Positions 16,869 to 26,177 of a stretch of DNA of 64,000 nt are shown piece by piece. The DNA is from Parvularcula sp039818345. Its GTDB lineage: Bacteria > Pseudomonadota > Alphaproteobacteria > Caulobacterales > Parvularculaceae. The stretch covers positions 20,743 to 84,742 of the forward strand of contig JBCBUC010000014.1 of the NCBI GenBank assembly GCA_039818345.1, in the 5' to 3' direction. The notes beneath the pieces were generated by a model. It was not told the origin of the DNA. It searched no databases and saw only the letters and a program-made list of their open reading frames with translations. Each line of letters starts with the position of its first letter. Positions within the stretch are counted from its first letter, which is position 1. The position numbers were made by a program, and so were the translations under genes.

Positions 16869-19800
16869 TCAGCGGTTGTAAGCCTGCAAAGGCCGAACTT
16901 CAAGACCGCCGCGGCGCAGTGCCTCAATCGCACGGACGGCGGCGCGGGCGCCGTTCACCGTGGTGATACAAGGGATACGGCGCTGAAGAGCGGTGATTCT
17001 GATCGATCGACTGTCGGAAATCGACTGGGCCGTCTCCGTTGTGTTGAAAATCATATCGACGCTGCCGTTGATCAGTTCGTCGATAATGTGCGGTTGGCCT
17101 TCGAGGACTTTGTTGACCCGTTTCACCGGCAGGCCCTTCTCAGCCAGCCATTCTTGGGTGCCGCCTGTTGCGATGATCGAGTAGCCGAGTTTGATGAGAT
17201 CCTTGGCGGTCTCGGTGATCGCTTCTTTGTCCTGGTCTTTGACCGAGATGAAGACACAGCCCTCAAGAGGAACTTTGACACCCGCGGCGATCAAGGATTT
17301 GGCGCGGGATTCATCGAACCCATCGTCAATGCCCATGACCTCACCGGTCGACCGCATCTCAGGACCAAGCACGGTGTCAACGCCGGGGAACCGGGAGAAG
17401 GGGAACACCACTTCTTTGACCGCCGTGTGCGGAATGGTGTCTTTTTTGAGGTCAAACGATGCAAGCTTTTCGCCCGCCATGACCCGGGCACCAACTTTGG
17501 CCACCGGTACACCTGTCGCCTTGGCGACAAACGGCGCGGTGCGCGAGGCGCGCGGGTTCACTTCAATCAAAAAGACGTCACCATCCTTGATGGCGAATTG
17601 AACGTTCATCAGACCCCGGACACCCAAGGCTAACGCCAGTTCCTTCGTTTGCCGTTCAAGCTCGTCGATCACCTCTTGGCTGAGCGAGTACGGCGGCAAG
17701 GAGCAGGCACTGTCACCAGAATGCACGCCCGCCTCCTCAATGTGCTCCATGATACCGGCGATATAGACGTCATCTCCGTCACAAATGGCGTCGACGTCAC
17801 ACTCGATCGCATTATCGAGGTACTGATCGAGAAGAAGTGGTGCTTGTTCGGAGTAATAGACCTTACTCTCTTCAAGATAGCGCGCGAGGCTTGGTTCGTC
17901 GCGGATGATTTCCATTGCCCGTCCGCCAAGGACGAACGAAGGACGTGTCACCAGCGGGTAGCCAATTTCTTCGGCCGCACTGAACACCTCTTCGCGCTTC
18001 GCGGCGGTTGTGCCGGCGGGCTGTTTGAGGTCGAGGCGTTTGACCAGGTCATGAAATTGCTGACGGTCTTCGGCGAGCTCGATCGCATCGACGGGTGTGC
18101 CAAGAATAGGAATGCCAGCGTCCGCAAGGGGTCGGGCCAGGTTAAGGGGTGTCTGCCCGCCATATTGAACAATAACGCCTAGCAGCTCGCCGCGCTCTTG
18201 CTCCTTTTTGATCAGCGAAATCGTGTCTTCCGCAGTCAGCGGTTCAAAATAAAGCCGGTCCGACGTGTCATAGTCCGTCGACACCGTTTCGGGGTTGCAG
18301 TTGACCATGATGGTCTCGATACCCGCTTCTTCGAGCGCAAATGCTGCGTGAACGCAGCAATAATCGAACTCGATGCCCTGGCCAATACGGTTGGGACCAC
18401 CACCGAGAATGACAACTTTCTTGCGGTCAGAGACTTCGGCTTCGTCTTCCCCATTCATCTCATAGGTAGAATAGAGATAGGGCGTCCCCGATTTAAATTC
18501 TCCAGCGCAACTGTCGATCCGCTTAAAGAGGGGTTCAACGTGCAGATCCTGCCGCAACTCCCTGACTTCCTCTGGGCTTCCTTCCGCCAGTTCGGCTAGA
18601 CGTTCGTCAGAAAAGCCCATGGACTTCAGCTGAAAAAGGCCATCGCTATCAGCGGGAAGGCCATCACGTTCAATCTGGGCCTCGGCTTCGATGATCCCTT
18701 GCATCTGTTCAATGAACCAAGGGTCATAGGCGGTGACCATACGGACCTGTTCAGATGGCAGACCCATGCGAAGGGCCTGGGCTGCCACCCGCAAACGTTC
18801 CGGCGTTGCGGCACTGAGCGCTTTTCGGAGGGCTGAGACATCATCATCGCCGCCCAAACCGGGAATGGCGATGGGATCGAGGCCAGAGAGCCCTGTCTCC
18901 AGACCGCGAAGCGCCTTCTGAAGGCTTTCCTGGAATGTCCGACCGATGGCCATCACTTCGCCCACGGATTTCATGGCGGTGGAGAGATTCGGTTTCGCGC
19001 CTGGGAACTTCTCAAAGGCAAAGCGCGGGATCTTGGTGACGACATAGTCGATCGACGGCTCAAAGGAGGAGGGGATGACACCGCCGGTGATGTCATTTCT
19101 GAGCTCATCAAGGGTGTAACCCACAGCCAGCTTGGCAGCGACCCGCGCGATCGGAAAACCTGTCGCTTTGGAGGCCAGTGCCGACGAGCGTGACACACGG
19201 GGGTTCATCTCAATCACCACAAGGCGGCCGTCTTCAGGGTTGACCGCCCACTGCACATTGGAGCCGCCCGTTTCGACACCAATTTCGCGCAAGACCGCGA
19301 TCGAGGCGGTTCGCATTTTTTGGTATTCTTTGTCCGTGAGCGTCATCGCGGGCGCTACGGTCATCGAGTCGCCTGTATGCACGCCCATCGCATCGACGTT
19401 TTCGATCGAGCACACGATGATGCAATTGTCGGCGCGGTCGCGAACGACCTCCATCTCGTACTCTTTCCAGCCGAGCAGCGACTCGTCGATCAAGACTTGT
19501 CCAACCGGTGAGGCATCAAGACCTGCACGGACAATATCGGCGAACTCATCACGGTTATAAGCAATGCCGCCGCCGGTACCGCCAAGGGTGAACGCGGGGC
19601 GAATGATAGCGGGAAGGCCGATCTCATCGATCGCCTTCATTGCATCGGCGTAGCCTTGGATGCGATCATAATCGATGATCCTGCCATTCTCATCTTTGAT
19701 CGCTGGCGAGGAAGCGATGGCTGACCGCGGGTTTTCCAGCCCAATCCCTTCCATGGCGACACGGAACTTTTCACGGTCCTCAGCCTTATCGATGGCATCG

Positions 19801-20159
19801 GCCCGGGCGCCGATCATTTCGACCCCGTATTTCTCTAGAACGCCATTCGCGTCCAATGCGAGCGCGCAGTTGAGGGCAGTCTGTCCACCCATGGTCGGCA
19901 GCAACGCATCAGGGCGTTCTTTGGCGATCACCTTTTCAACAAACTCAGGCGTGATCGGCTCAATGTAGGTGGCATCGGCGAACTCAGGATCGGTCATGAT
20001 CGTCGCTGGGTTCGAGTTGACCAGGATCACCCGGTACCCCTCTTCTTTCAGCGCTTTCACCGCCTGGACGCCTGAGTAATCGAACTCGCAAGCCTGGCCG
20101 ATGATGATCGGGCCTGCGCCAATGATGAGGATACTTTGAAGGTCAGTGCGCTTTGGCAT
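16869..20159 (-). CDS. carB: Carbamoyl-phosphate synthase large subunit
   Basis: CarB makes carbamoyl phosphate from bicarbonate, ATP and ammonia for pyrimidine and arginine synthesis. The 1096-residue product starts MPKRTDLQSILIIGAGP. It has two homologous ATP-grasp halves, each opening with a GxGPxxIGQG/A loop (GAGPIIIGQACEFDYSG and GGGPNRIGQGIEFDYCC), and ends in the MGS-like allosteric domain (ATGGTQEWLAEKG). An in-frame ATG at 20180 is a less likely start. The small subunit gene carA is not adjacent, so the two subunits come from separate loci. greA follows. Confidence 0.97.
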   Translation of the reverse strand: MPKRTDLQSILIIGAGPIIIGQACEFDYSGVQAVKALKEEGYRVILVNSNPATIMTDPEFADATYIEPITPEFVEKVIAKERPDALLPTMGGQTALNCALALDANGVLEKYGVEMIGARADAIDKAEDREKFRVAMEGIGLENPRSAIASSPAIKDENGRIIDYDRIQGYADAMKAIDEIGLPAIIRPAFTLGGTGGGIAYNRDEFADIVRAGLDASPVGQVLIDESLLGWKEYEMEVVRDRADNCIIVCSIENVDAMGVHTGDSMTVAPAMTLTDKEYQKMRTASIAVLREIGVETGGSNVQWAVNPEDGRLVVIEMNPRVSRSSALASKATGFPIARVAAKLAVGYTLDELRNDITGGVIPSSFEPSIDYVVTKIPRFAFEKFPGAKPNLSTAMKSVGEVMAIGRTFQESLQKALRGLETGLSGLDPIAIPGLGGDDDVSALRKALSAATPERLRVAAQALRMGLPSEQVRMVTAYDPWFIEQMQGIIEAEAQIERDGLPADSDGLFQLKSMGFSDERLAELAEGSPEEVRELRQDLHVEPLFKRIDSCAGEFKSGTPYLYSTYEMNGEDEAEVSDRKKVVILGGGPNRIGQGIEFDYCCVHAAFALEEAGIETIMVNCNPETVSTDYDTSDRLYFEPLTAEDTISLIKKEQERGELLGVIVQYGGQTPLNLARPLADAGIPILGTPVDAIELAEDRQQFHDLVKRLDLKQPAGTTAAKREEVFSAAEEIGYPLVTRPSFVLGGRAMEIIRDEPSLARYLEESKVYYSEQAPLLLDQYLDNAIECDVDAICDGDDVYIAGIMEHIEEAGVHSGDSACSLPPYSLSQEVIDELERQTKELALALGVRGLMNVQFAIKDGDVFLIEVNPRASRTAPFVAKATGVPVAKVGARVMAGEKLASFDLKKDTIPHTAVKEVVFPFSRFPGVDTVLGPEMRSTGEVMGIDDGFDESRAKSLIAAGVKVPLEGCVFISVKDQDKEAITETAKDLIKLGYSIIATGGTQEWLAEKGLPVKRVNKVLEGQPHIIDELINGSVDMIFNTTETAQSISDSRSIRITALQRRIPCITTVNGARAAVRAIEALRRGGLEVRPLQAYNR

Positions 20160-20228
20160 TCGTCCGGTTCCCGCTGGCATGAGGTCAAACGGCTCGGGCA
20201 GTAACGGAAGTGTCCAGAGAGTGAAAGT

Positions 20229-21584
20229 CTAAAAAGAGATCGAAAACGCCGCAGCCACAAGTTTGATCAGTGCGGTCCCGATCACGCCGGTCAAAACCCC
20301 GCCGCCAACGGCCAAGGCGCCTAAAAGATAGTGCCGCGGCACGAACAAACCGCGGCGGTAGGAGCGAAAAGCGCCCGCAATCGCTGGCAAGAGTTCCACC
20401 GTGGCAAGCGCCCCTGCCAAACCAAGGGCGCCGAACTGCTGCAGGAAAACCGGGATGGCAAAGGCCATCCAGATAAGAGAGAGTGCGTTCATTTCGAGGG
20501 TATGGCGGGTGTTGCCATAGGCAATCTCAATCGATGTCGCCATTTCTGCAATCGTCATAAAAACGCCGCGTACGGCGATCACCGAGAGAAAGACGCCGCC
20601 GAAGAGATACCTCTCGTCAAACACGATTTGGAAGAAAATCTGTCCACCGCCAATCGCTCCTCCCGTGATGAAGAGAAAAACAAGAGGGGCGATACCAAGG
20701 GCCGCCTGCACCTTCTCGCTACTGATATGGCCATCGCGAACTGCCGGGGTGATATTGGGGAAAAAGACGTTGCGCAAATAGCTGAAGATCATTGTGGTGA
20801 TGATCTGTGAGATCGTTAGCGCTAAGCCGTAAAGACCTAAGAGTTCAAGCGAGAAATTCCTCGACATCGCTAGCCGATCTATCTGGGTAATGATGAGATA
20901 GAGGATGCTTGATAGGAAAAAGTATTTGGTGAAGTTGATGACCTGCCAAAAGGTCTTTTGATCAAACCGAAACTTCAAACGCCAGTGACGCGGAAACACG
21001 AACCGATCAATGATGATGTGGGAAAAACTTCCCAAGAGAATGCCAAAGACGAGAGCCCATTCACTCCGTAGCCAGAAGGCAAGCGAGATGGTCATGGCGG
21101 TCGACGCGAGCGTTCTGATCACCAAAACGCGCTCGTTGATCCGTTGAACACCGGCGCGTGTGGCCAACGGCTCCCCCAGACTTTGAAAGCCAAGAACAAG
21201 CGGTACCAGTGTCACGGCGCGGATATGTGTGACCACATCGGGCTGACCCAGAAAGGACGCAAAGGTGGGCGCGAGCACCCAAAGGAGCGCGGTGAGACCA
21301 ACCCCGCGCAGCACTTGTAGTGTCCAAACGACGTCTTGTGTGTCTTCATCCGTACCCTGTGGGTCACGGATGATGTAGGGCCTCAACGACAAATCGGAGA
21401 CCAGATTCACGGTCATCAGAAGTGACGTCAGGATCAATGCAATGGCGAAGGAATCGGGCGCTAGCAGCCGGGACAAAATGGACGTGCTTGTAAACCGAAC
21501 CAGGGCAATAATCGTTGTCCCGCCGCCCAAAGCGATCGCATTGCTTTGGTGAAGCGCGGTGAGACGTTTTTTGATCAGTTGCAC
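20229..21584 (-). CDS. Wzx-like polysaccharide flippase
   Basis: The 451-residue product is a polytopic membrane protein with about 12-14 hydrophobic segments and the layout of the polysaccharide-transport (Wzx/MVF) superfamily. The N-terminus has RFTSTSILSRLLAPDSFA, resembling the R(x)(L/V)xPxxFG motif of O-antigen flippases. Such proteins move undecaprenyl-linked sugar repeats across the inner membrane. It starts with GTG. It is divergent from an O-antigen ligase/polymerase-like gene, which supports a surface-polysaccharide role. No glycosyltransferases are adjacent, so the two membrane proteins stand apart from a sugar locus. Confidence 0.82.
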   Translation of the reverse strand: MQLIKKRLTALHQSNAIALGGGTTIIALVRFTSTSILSRLLAPDSFAIALILTSLLMTVNLVSDLSLRPYIIRDPQGTDEDTQDVVWTLQVLRGVGLTALLWVLAPTFASFLGQPDVVTHIRAVTLVPLVLGFQSLGEPLATRAGVQRINERVLVIRTLASTAMTISLAFWLRSEWALVFGILLGSFSHIIIDRFVFPRHWRLKFRFDQKTFWQVINFTKYFFLSSILYLIITQIDRLAMSRNFSLELLGLYGLALTISQIITTMIFSYLRNVFFPNITPAVRDGHISSEKVQAALGIAPLVFLFITGGAIGGGQIFFQIVFDERYLFGGVFLSVIAVRGVFMTIAEMATSIEIAYGNTRHTLEMNALSLIWMAFAIPVFLQQFGALGLAGALATVELLPAIAGAFRSYRRGLFVPRHYLLGALAVGGGVLTGVIGTALIKLVAAAFSISF

Positions 21585-21883
21585 GATTTGTTTACCTGCG
21601 TCACGTCGACCTTAATCGTCGGTGTGATCGCGCCTTTCCCTGAATTCATTCACCATGGAGCAGATTTTCCGGAAGTCTGTTATGAAACGGTGCACATTGA
21701 TCGTCACCGACGGGTTTCTTGACGAGATGGGGCCCGGTGGCTGTTGATCCTTTAGCGGTCAAGCAAGCATAAACATGAATATGGCAAAAAACATTTAGCG
21801 TTAGGATGCCGTGTTCGATCTGCTGGCGCGGGTCACACCAAATGATGAGACGAGGACCATCACCCCGTCCTCCTTGTTGATGA

Positions 21884-23377
21884 ATGAAAGGGACGCCGTT
21901 GGTTTTCGTTGTCGCCACTGTGAATTTTTTGGTGGCTATGATTCCGGCATTTGTCCTGCGTCCAGCCATCGGCGATCGCGAGGTAGTCCTCCGTGTGGGG
22001 ATCTATGTGATCGCTGCTACGATGTTGGCTTTTCTCGTCCCCTATGCTTTAGCGCCCGTCTTCTTTTTCTTGTTGGGTTGTCTGGCGGCGATGGTGTCGG
22101 GCAAGCAGCCGCTTGCCGTTTTTTTCGCCGCTTTTGTCTATGCGCTGCCCTCAACTCTTAGCTGGGCTATCCCTTTTCCCGGGATCAACTATCTCTTCAC
22201 ACTGACGCCATTGTTCGTGTTGTCGTTCGCGCTTTTACCCTCACTTCTCAAAGAGAAATTTCCGTGGTCATCGGGCGGCACCACCGCGTGCGTTGTCCTT
22301 TTTGTTTTGCTCTCCTGGTTTTTGAACCTGAGGGAGTACACGCAGTCTTCCACCAACGCGCTACGCGAGTTGTTTGTTGCGGTTTTCACCATCATCGTAC
22401 CGTACTTGGCGATCCGGAAGTCTCTCAGTGATCCGCGCCGTTTGACCTGGGCGATCACGGGGTTTGCGGTGTGCATCTTTTTTGTCACATTGGTCGCTTG
22501 GTGGAGCGCGCTTCGCGGCTGGCTGTTCTACCTTCATATGCCTCTTAATTACTTCGACTACAAAGTTTTCGCGACCATGATGCGGGATGGCTCAATGAGG
22601 TTTTTGGCGGCCACGAACTTTGTTGAAACACCTCTTTTGATCGCGATAGCAGGGATGGTCTCGGCCTGGCTTCGCGGGACCTGGCCAAAGGGCATGCTCA
22701 ATTTCGCTTGGCTTGCTCTGGTCCCGATAGCGGTTGTCGCTGCTGGCGGTCGCGGCGGGTTGGTCGCCGCGTTTGTCTTGTTCGCGTCGTATGCGTTTTT
22801 TCGCTTTCTCCCAAAAGGCGTTCGCATGATGGGGTACACCGGGGCGATTATTACAGCGGTGGTTGCGTTTCCGGTCGTCCTTACGATGGATTTCTCGTTT
22901 ATTGACCCCTACGGAACATTTAAGTACCGCCAGGATTTGCTCTCAACCGCCTTAACGCGGCTGTCACAGACCTTTTGGATTGGCGATGCCAATTACGAAA
23001 TCCACCCGATTTTCGAGGCCAACCGTCAAGGTCAGGGGATCGTTGATTTCGTCAACGCCTATGTCCAGGTGGGGCTGGCCAACGGTGTGATTGGTCTTGG
23101 CCTTTTTATTGGCATGATGGTGATGCCCTTCCGGCTGGCGCTTAAAACAGCGTATGCGGCTGACCCGGGTCTTTTTGGTGAGCACGTGAATGCACAGAAT
23201 TTAGGTTTTGGGATCGCAGCCGCCATCGTCGCGCATGCCGTGATGATCATGACCGTCTCTGAGATCTCGCATATCGGCTATTTCAAGTATCTCATCGCGG
23301 CCTTCGCGGTCGCCTATCATGGCGCGGTGCAGAAGGCGCAGGCCGAGGCCTCTGTTCAGGCAGAGGCTAGCACCTGA
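21884..23377 (+). CDS. O-antigen ligase/polymerase-like membrane protein
   Basis: The 497-residue product has about 11-12 predicted membrane helices and one large periplasmic loop near the C-terminal third, as in Wzy polymerases and WaaL ligases. AAGGRGGLVAAFVLF resembles the conserved SRGA segment of the Wzy_C domain, and the following loop (YRQDLLSTALTRLSQTFWIG to GIVDFVNAYVQVGL) fits the glycan-binding loop with HN-type ends. Polymerase and ligase cannot be told apart by eye. The 299 bases separating it from the divergent flippase gene hold no recognised feature beyond presumed promoters. Its 3' end overlaps the convergent hydrolase gene by 22 bases. Confidence 0.75.
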   Translation: MKGTPLVFVVATVNFLVAMIPAFVLRPAIGDREVVLRVGIYVIAATMLAFLVPYALAPVFFFLLGCLAAMVSGKQPLAVFFAAFVYALPSTLSWAIPFPGINYLFTLTPLFVLSFALLPSLLKEKFPWSSGGTTACVVLFVLLSWFLNLREYTQSSTNALRELFVAVFTIIVPYLAIRKSLSDPRRLTWAITGFAVCIFFVTLVAWWSALRGWLFYLHMPLNYFDYKVFATMMRDGSMRFLAATNFVETPLLIAIAGMVSAWLRGTWPKGMLNFAWLALVPIAVVAAGGRGGLVAAFVLFASYAFFRFLPKGVRMMGYTGAIITAVVAFPVVLTMDFSFIDPYGTFKYRQDLLSTALTRLSQTFWIGDANYEIHPIFEANRQGQGIVDFVNAYVQVGLANGVIGLGLFIGMMVMPFRLALKTAYAADPGLFGEHVNAQNLGFGIAAAIVAHAVMIMTVSEISHIGYFKYLIAAFAVAYHGAVQKAQAEASVQAEAST

Positions 23378-24024
23378 TCGGCGACGAAGGCGTTGGATTG
23401 ACGTTCAGCGCCAAAGGTGCTCATCGGTCCGTGCCCTGAGACAAAGCGGGTGTCATTGCCTAGGGGCCAAAGCTTTTCCGTAATCGAAGCAATCAGCGTG
23501 GCGTGATCGCCGCGGGGGAAATCTGTCCGGCCGATCGACCCTTTAAAAAGGACATCGCCGACAAAGGCGAGCTTCGCTTCCTTTTGGTGAAAGATGACAT
23601 GCCCAGGCGTGTGGCCGGGCGTGAAATAGACGTCAAAGACCACGCCGCCGATTTCCACCGTGTCGCCATCCTCGAGCCAGCGGTCGGGCACCACGTTTTC
23701 GCCTTCGCCCTCAACCCCGAACCTTTTTGATTGCTCAGCAATCTGTGAAAGCCAAAAGACCTCTTCTTCGTGGGCGCCTTCGACAACGGCGCCGGTGCGG
23801 CGTTTGAGCTCCATCGTGCCCGAGGCATGGTCGAGATGACCGTGGGTGAGCCAGATCTTCTCGATCTTGGCATCCATCGCCTCGGCCGTGGCCATCAACC
23901 GATCGACCTCGCCGCCCGGGTCGATCACCGCCGCCGAGCCATTGGCGGCCCGGATGATCGAGCAATTCTGCTGAAACGGCGTGACGGGCACGATCTGCAC
24001 GGTGAAGGGAGGCTCTTGGGTCAT
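23356..24024 (-). CDS. Metallo-beta-lactamase-fold hydrolase, glyoxalase II-like
   Basis: The 222-residue product has the metal-binding motif THGHLDHASG, giving His61, His63, Asp65 and His66, followed by FTPGHTPGHVIFH and LFKGSIGRTDFPRGD. These segments match the YcbL-type group of small hydroxyacylglutathione-hydrolase-like enzymes. A cytosolic thioester or related hydrolase is likely, but the substrate is not certain because full-length glyoxalase II has an extra helical C-terminal domain missing here. The gene is convergent with the Wzy-like gene and overlaps its end by 22 bases. Confidence 0.87.
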   Translation of the reverse strand: MTQEPPFTVQIVPVTPFQQNCSIIRAANGSAAVIDPGGEVDRLMATAEAMDAKIEKIWLTHGHLDHASGTMELKRRTGAVVEGAHEEEVFWLSQIAEQSKRFGVEGEGENVVPDRWLEDGDTVEIGGVVFDVYFTPGHTPGHVIFHQKEAKLAFVGDVLFKGSIGRTDFPRGDHATLIASITEKLWPLGNDTRFVSGHGPMSTFGAERQSNAFVADQVLASA

Positions 24025-24060
24025 AGGGCAAGGTTAGCGAACCGGCGATGCGGCTGCAAA

Positions 24061-26091
24061 TCAGTTGGATGGTCTTTGCCGCAGCAGTGATCCTCTAATA
24101 GCGATCAAAAAGTACGCAGAGAGGAACGCGCCTATTAGTCGTAAGAACGTTGCCCACCACTTTAGCAGAACCCCGTACCTTTGGTACCATGCGGGATTTT
24201 CGACCGTCGCATACTGATCATTGATGGCCCAATGCTCGGTGATGCCGAATTCGACCAGCGGGATGAAAAGGTCAATTGAATAGAGTAAGGCGTCGAAACT
24301 GGGGTAAGTACCGTGGTCGAAATTCGTATCGAAAATTAGCCATGTTTCGTTATCCAAAGTGCGAACTTCGGCGCCTTGCATCGGAATAAAGTGTTTTCCA
24401 TCAAAACACTTGTTGCCCGAGCAGTCGACAAGCCCGAAGAAAAACCAAGAGAGTGTGATGAGAAACACCGAGCAATATGCTGTGCGGGCCGGCCGCAAGC
24501 CGTAACCGCCAAATGTGTCGAGTAGCCAATATGAGGCCTTAGTTGGTAAGGAGGAACTTCGGGAACGTACATATGCATTGCGTTGGTACAATGTGACTTC
24601 TTCAGCTTCTTCTTCATAATCCATTTGCCGCATAGTTTTGGCTAGTTGTTTCCACGGCTGTGAATTGAATCTGTAAGATTTACTATCTGCTGATAGACGG
24701 ATGAGCCAATCAATTCGATCTTTGACTGTTGCTGAACCAAAAAATGGGTTTGCAAGTGTTTCATACTCAAGGCCGAGAAGAGTGACCCGGGCTCTGTCTG
24801 TGTCCTCATAGTCAAGTGACCAACGATCAATCGGCCTTGTGCCAGGAATCCAGCTCTCTTTGGTGTCGTGCAGCACACCGATTTTCGCGCGGGAGAGGTC
24901 GATGCCACCGGTCGGGCATCGTGGCGGTAGATAGAGATCACCCACCTCCACGTCCGAAAGGTTCACGGAATTGGTGTACGCGGTGAAGTATTGGCGGATA
25001 CCACTAGAGAACTCGAACTGCCGAGGTTCTTTGTTTCCGCCGAACTGGTCTTGCAGTGCCAGATGGGCGATCCTTGCGCCCCTGAAGTCCAGATGGCAAT
25101 CAAATTGGCCAATGAACCTGGCTTCACCCGACACGGTTGACTGGCGCGCCAGCAACTCGCCCGTCATTCTGTCAGCGTGGAAGTCGATCCGGCCCCTGAT
25201 GGATGCATTTTCAAGATCGAAGCGACCTTCTGCGAAGTACAGTTGTCTGGCGAACAGTCCGATGGATATCGAGGCGTTTTCGAGGTAGACAGTTCCCACT
25301 ACCTTGGGATCCCAAGGCCCCCGTGGTAGCAAGAACCACCCTTTCATGGCTGCGTCTTGGGCGTCGATGGCGTTACCGCCGTTCCCGTCGAAATCGGCGC
25401 CACTGGCATTGAACTGCCCGGCCAGTTTGGCGCGGTTCATATGCAGTGTGCCGATGACCTTGGTCTGATGCTCTGGCGTGGCGCGCATGAACCAGCCCGA
25501 TGCCTCGACCCCTTGGGCGAAGATGGCGTCGCCGCCTTGGCCGTCGAAATGGGCCCCCCCGGCGCTGAATTGCCCGGCAAGTTTGACGCCTTCCATGAAC
25601 AGTGTGCCGATGACCTTGGTTTGATGCTCTGGCGTGTCGTTCATGAACCAGCCCGATGCCTCGACCGCTTGGGCTAGGATGGCGTTGCCGCTTTCGACTT
25701 CAAAATGGCCGCCCTCGGCGCTGAACGGCCCGGCGAGTTTGGCTTCGAAGAGATCGAGGCAACCGTTGATCCGGCTTTCGTTAAAGGACAGGGCGCGGAG
25801 CTGGGCCCAGCTGGCCCTAAAGCCGCTGTCGAACTGACAACCTTCCCAGAAGTTGAGGTTCCTCCGGATCTTGGCGTGGGAGATGTCGATGTCGCCCTTC
25901 ACCGTCGCGCCCAACAGGACGAAGTCTTTGTAAAAGGCGTCGCTGTCCTTTTCGACGTCATTGCGGAGGAGGGCGGCGAGGAACGCGCCGCGGACGACTT
26001 TTTGGTCGGCGGAGAGGTCCCGCATATCGGCCGGTTCGCCCTCGGTCCAGGCCTTGAGCGCGTGCTTTTCTGCTTCGGTTTCTGCTTTCAA
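24061..26091 (-). CDS. Membrane protein with beta-helix-like repeats, unknown function
   Basis: I recognise an uncharacterised family rather than a function. The 676-residue product has a charged N-terminal region (1-60), then a long series of short pentapeptide-like beta-strand turns (GDIDISHAKI, LRALSFNESRINGCLDLFEAKLAG, GRFDLENASIRGRIDFHAD) expected to form a right-handed beta-helix. Residues 118-273 are three tandem 52-residue repeats. A helical stretch (PWKQLAKTMRQMDYEEEAEEV) and two membrane helices (about 537-557 and 642-665) form the C-terminus, so the protein is tail-anchored with the helix domain probably cytosolic. Relatives are sometimes labelled putative oxidoreductase, without evidence visible here. 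The C-terminal third appears more AT-rich than the repeats. Confidence 0.7.
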   Translation of the reverse strand: MKAETEAEKHALKAWTEGEPADMRDLSADQKVVRGAFLAALLRNDVEKDSDAFYKDFVLLGATVKGDIDISHAKIRRNLNFWEGCQFDSGFRASWAQLRALSFNESRINGCLDLFEAKLAGPFSAEGGHFEVESGNAILAQAVEASGWFMNDTPEHQTKVIGTLFMEGVKLAGQFSAGGAHFDGQGGDAIFAQGVEASGWFMRATPEHQTKVIGTLHMNRAKLAGQFNASGADFDGNGGNAIDAQDAAMKGWFLLPRGPWDPKVVGTVYLENASISIGLFARQLYFAEGRFDLENASIRGRIDFHADRMTGELLARQSTVSGEARFIGQFDCHLDFRGARIAHLALQDQFGGNKEPRQFEFSSGIRQYFTAYTNSVNLSDVEVGDLYLPPRCPTGGIDLSRAKIGVLHDTKESWIPGTRPIDRWSLDYEDTDRARVTLLGLEYETLANPFFGSATVKDRIDWLIRLSADSKSYRFNSQPWKQLAKTMRQMDYEEEAEEVTLYQRNAYVRSRSSSLPTKASYWLLDTFGGYGLRPARTAYCSVFLITLSWFFFGLVDCSGNKCFDGKHFIPMQGAEVRTLDNETWLIFDTNFDHGTYPSFDALLYSIDLFIPLVEFGITEHWAINDQYATVENPAWYQRYGVLLKWWATFLRLIGAFLSAYFLIAIRGSLLRQRPSN
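25273..25740 (-). repeat. Three tandem 156-bp coding repeats
   Basis: The unit begins KLAGxF(S/N)A, runs through (Q)xVEASGWFM and ends TPEHQTKV(I)GTL. Copies are residues 118-169, 170-221 and 222-273 of the host protein. Copies one and two are nearly identical at DNA level: for example the block AGTGTGCCGATGACCTTGGT occurs at 25445 and again at 25601, exactly 156 bases apart. Copy three has diverged in its second half. This is the pattern of recent tandem duplication. Confidence 0.9.
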
Positions 26092-26177
26092 TGCCGCGCC
26101 CCAACGCCCCTTGCTTCAGGCAGGCTATCAAAAGCGGCGCTCACACGCGAGAGGGGAGGCGCGGGCGCGGGCGCCCC

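Noticed and set aside
21646..21969. Minus-strand open frame of 107 codons between the flippase and Wzy-like genes
   Set aside because: It overlaps the start of the Wzy-like gene antisense and shows no conserved features or ribosome site.
26135..26175. GC-rich stretch with GGCGC/GCGCC pairing downstream of the CLC gene
   Set aside because: No T run on either strand, and it is simple GC-rich sequence.
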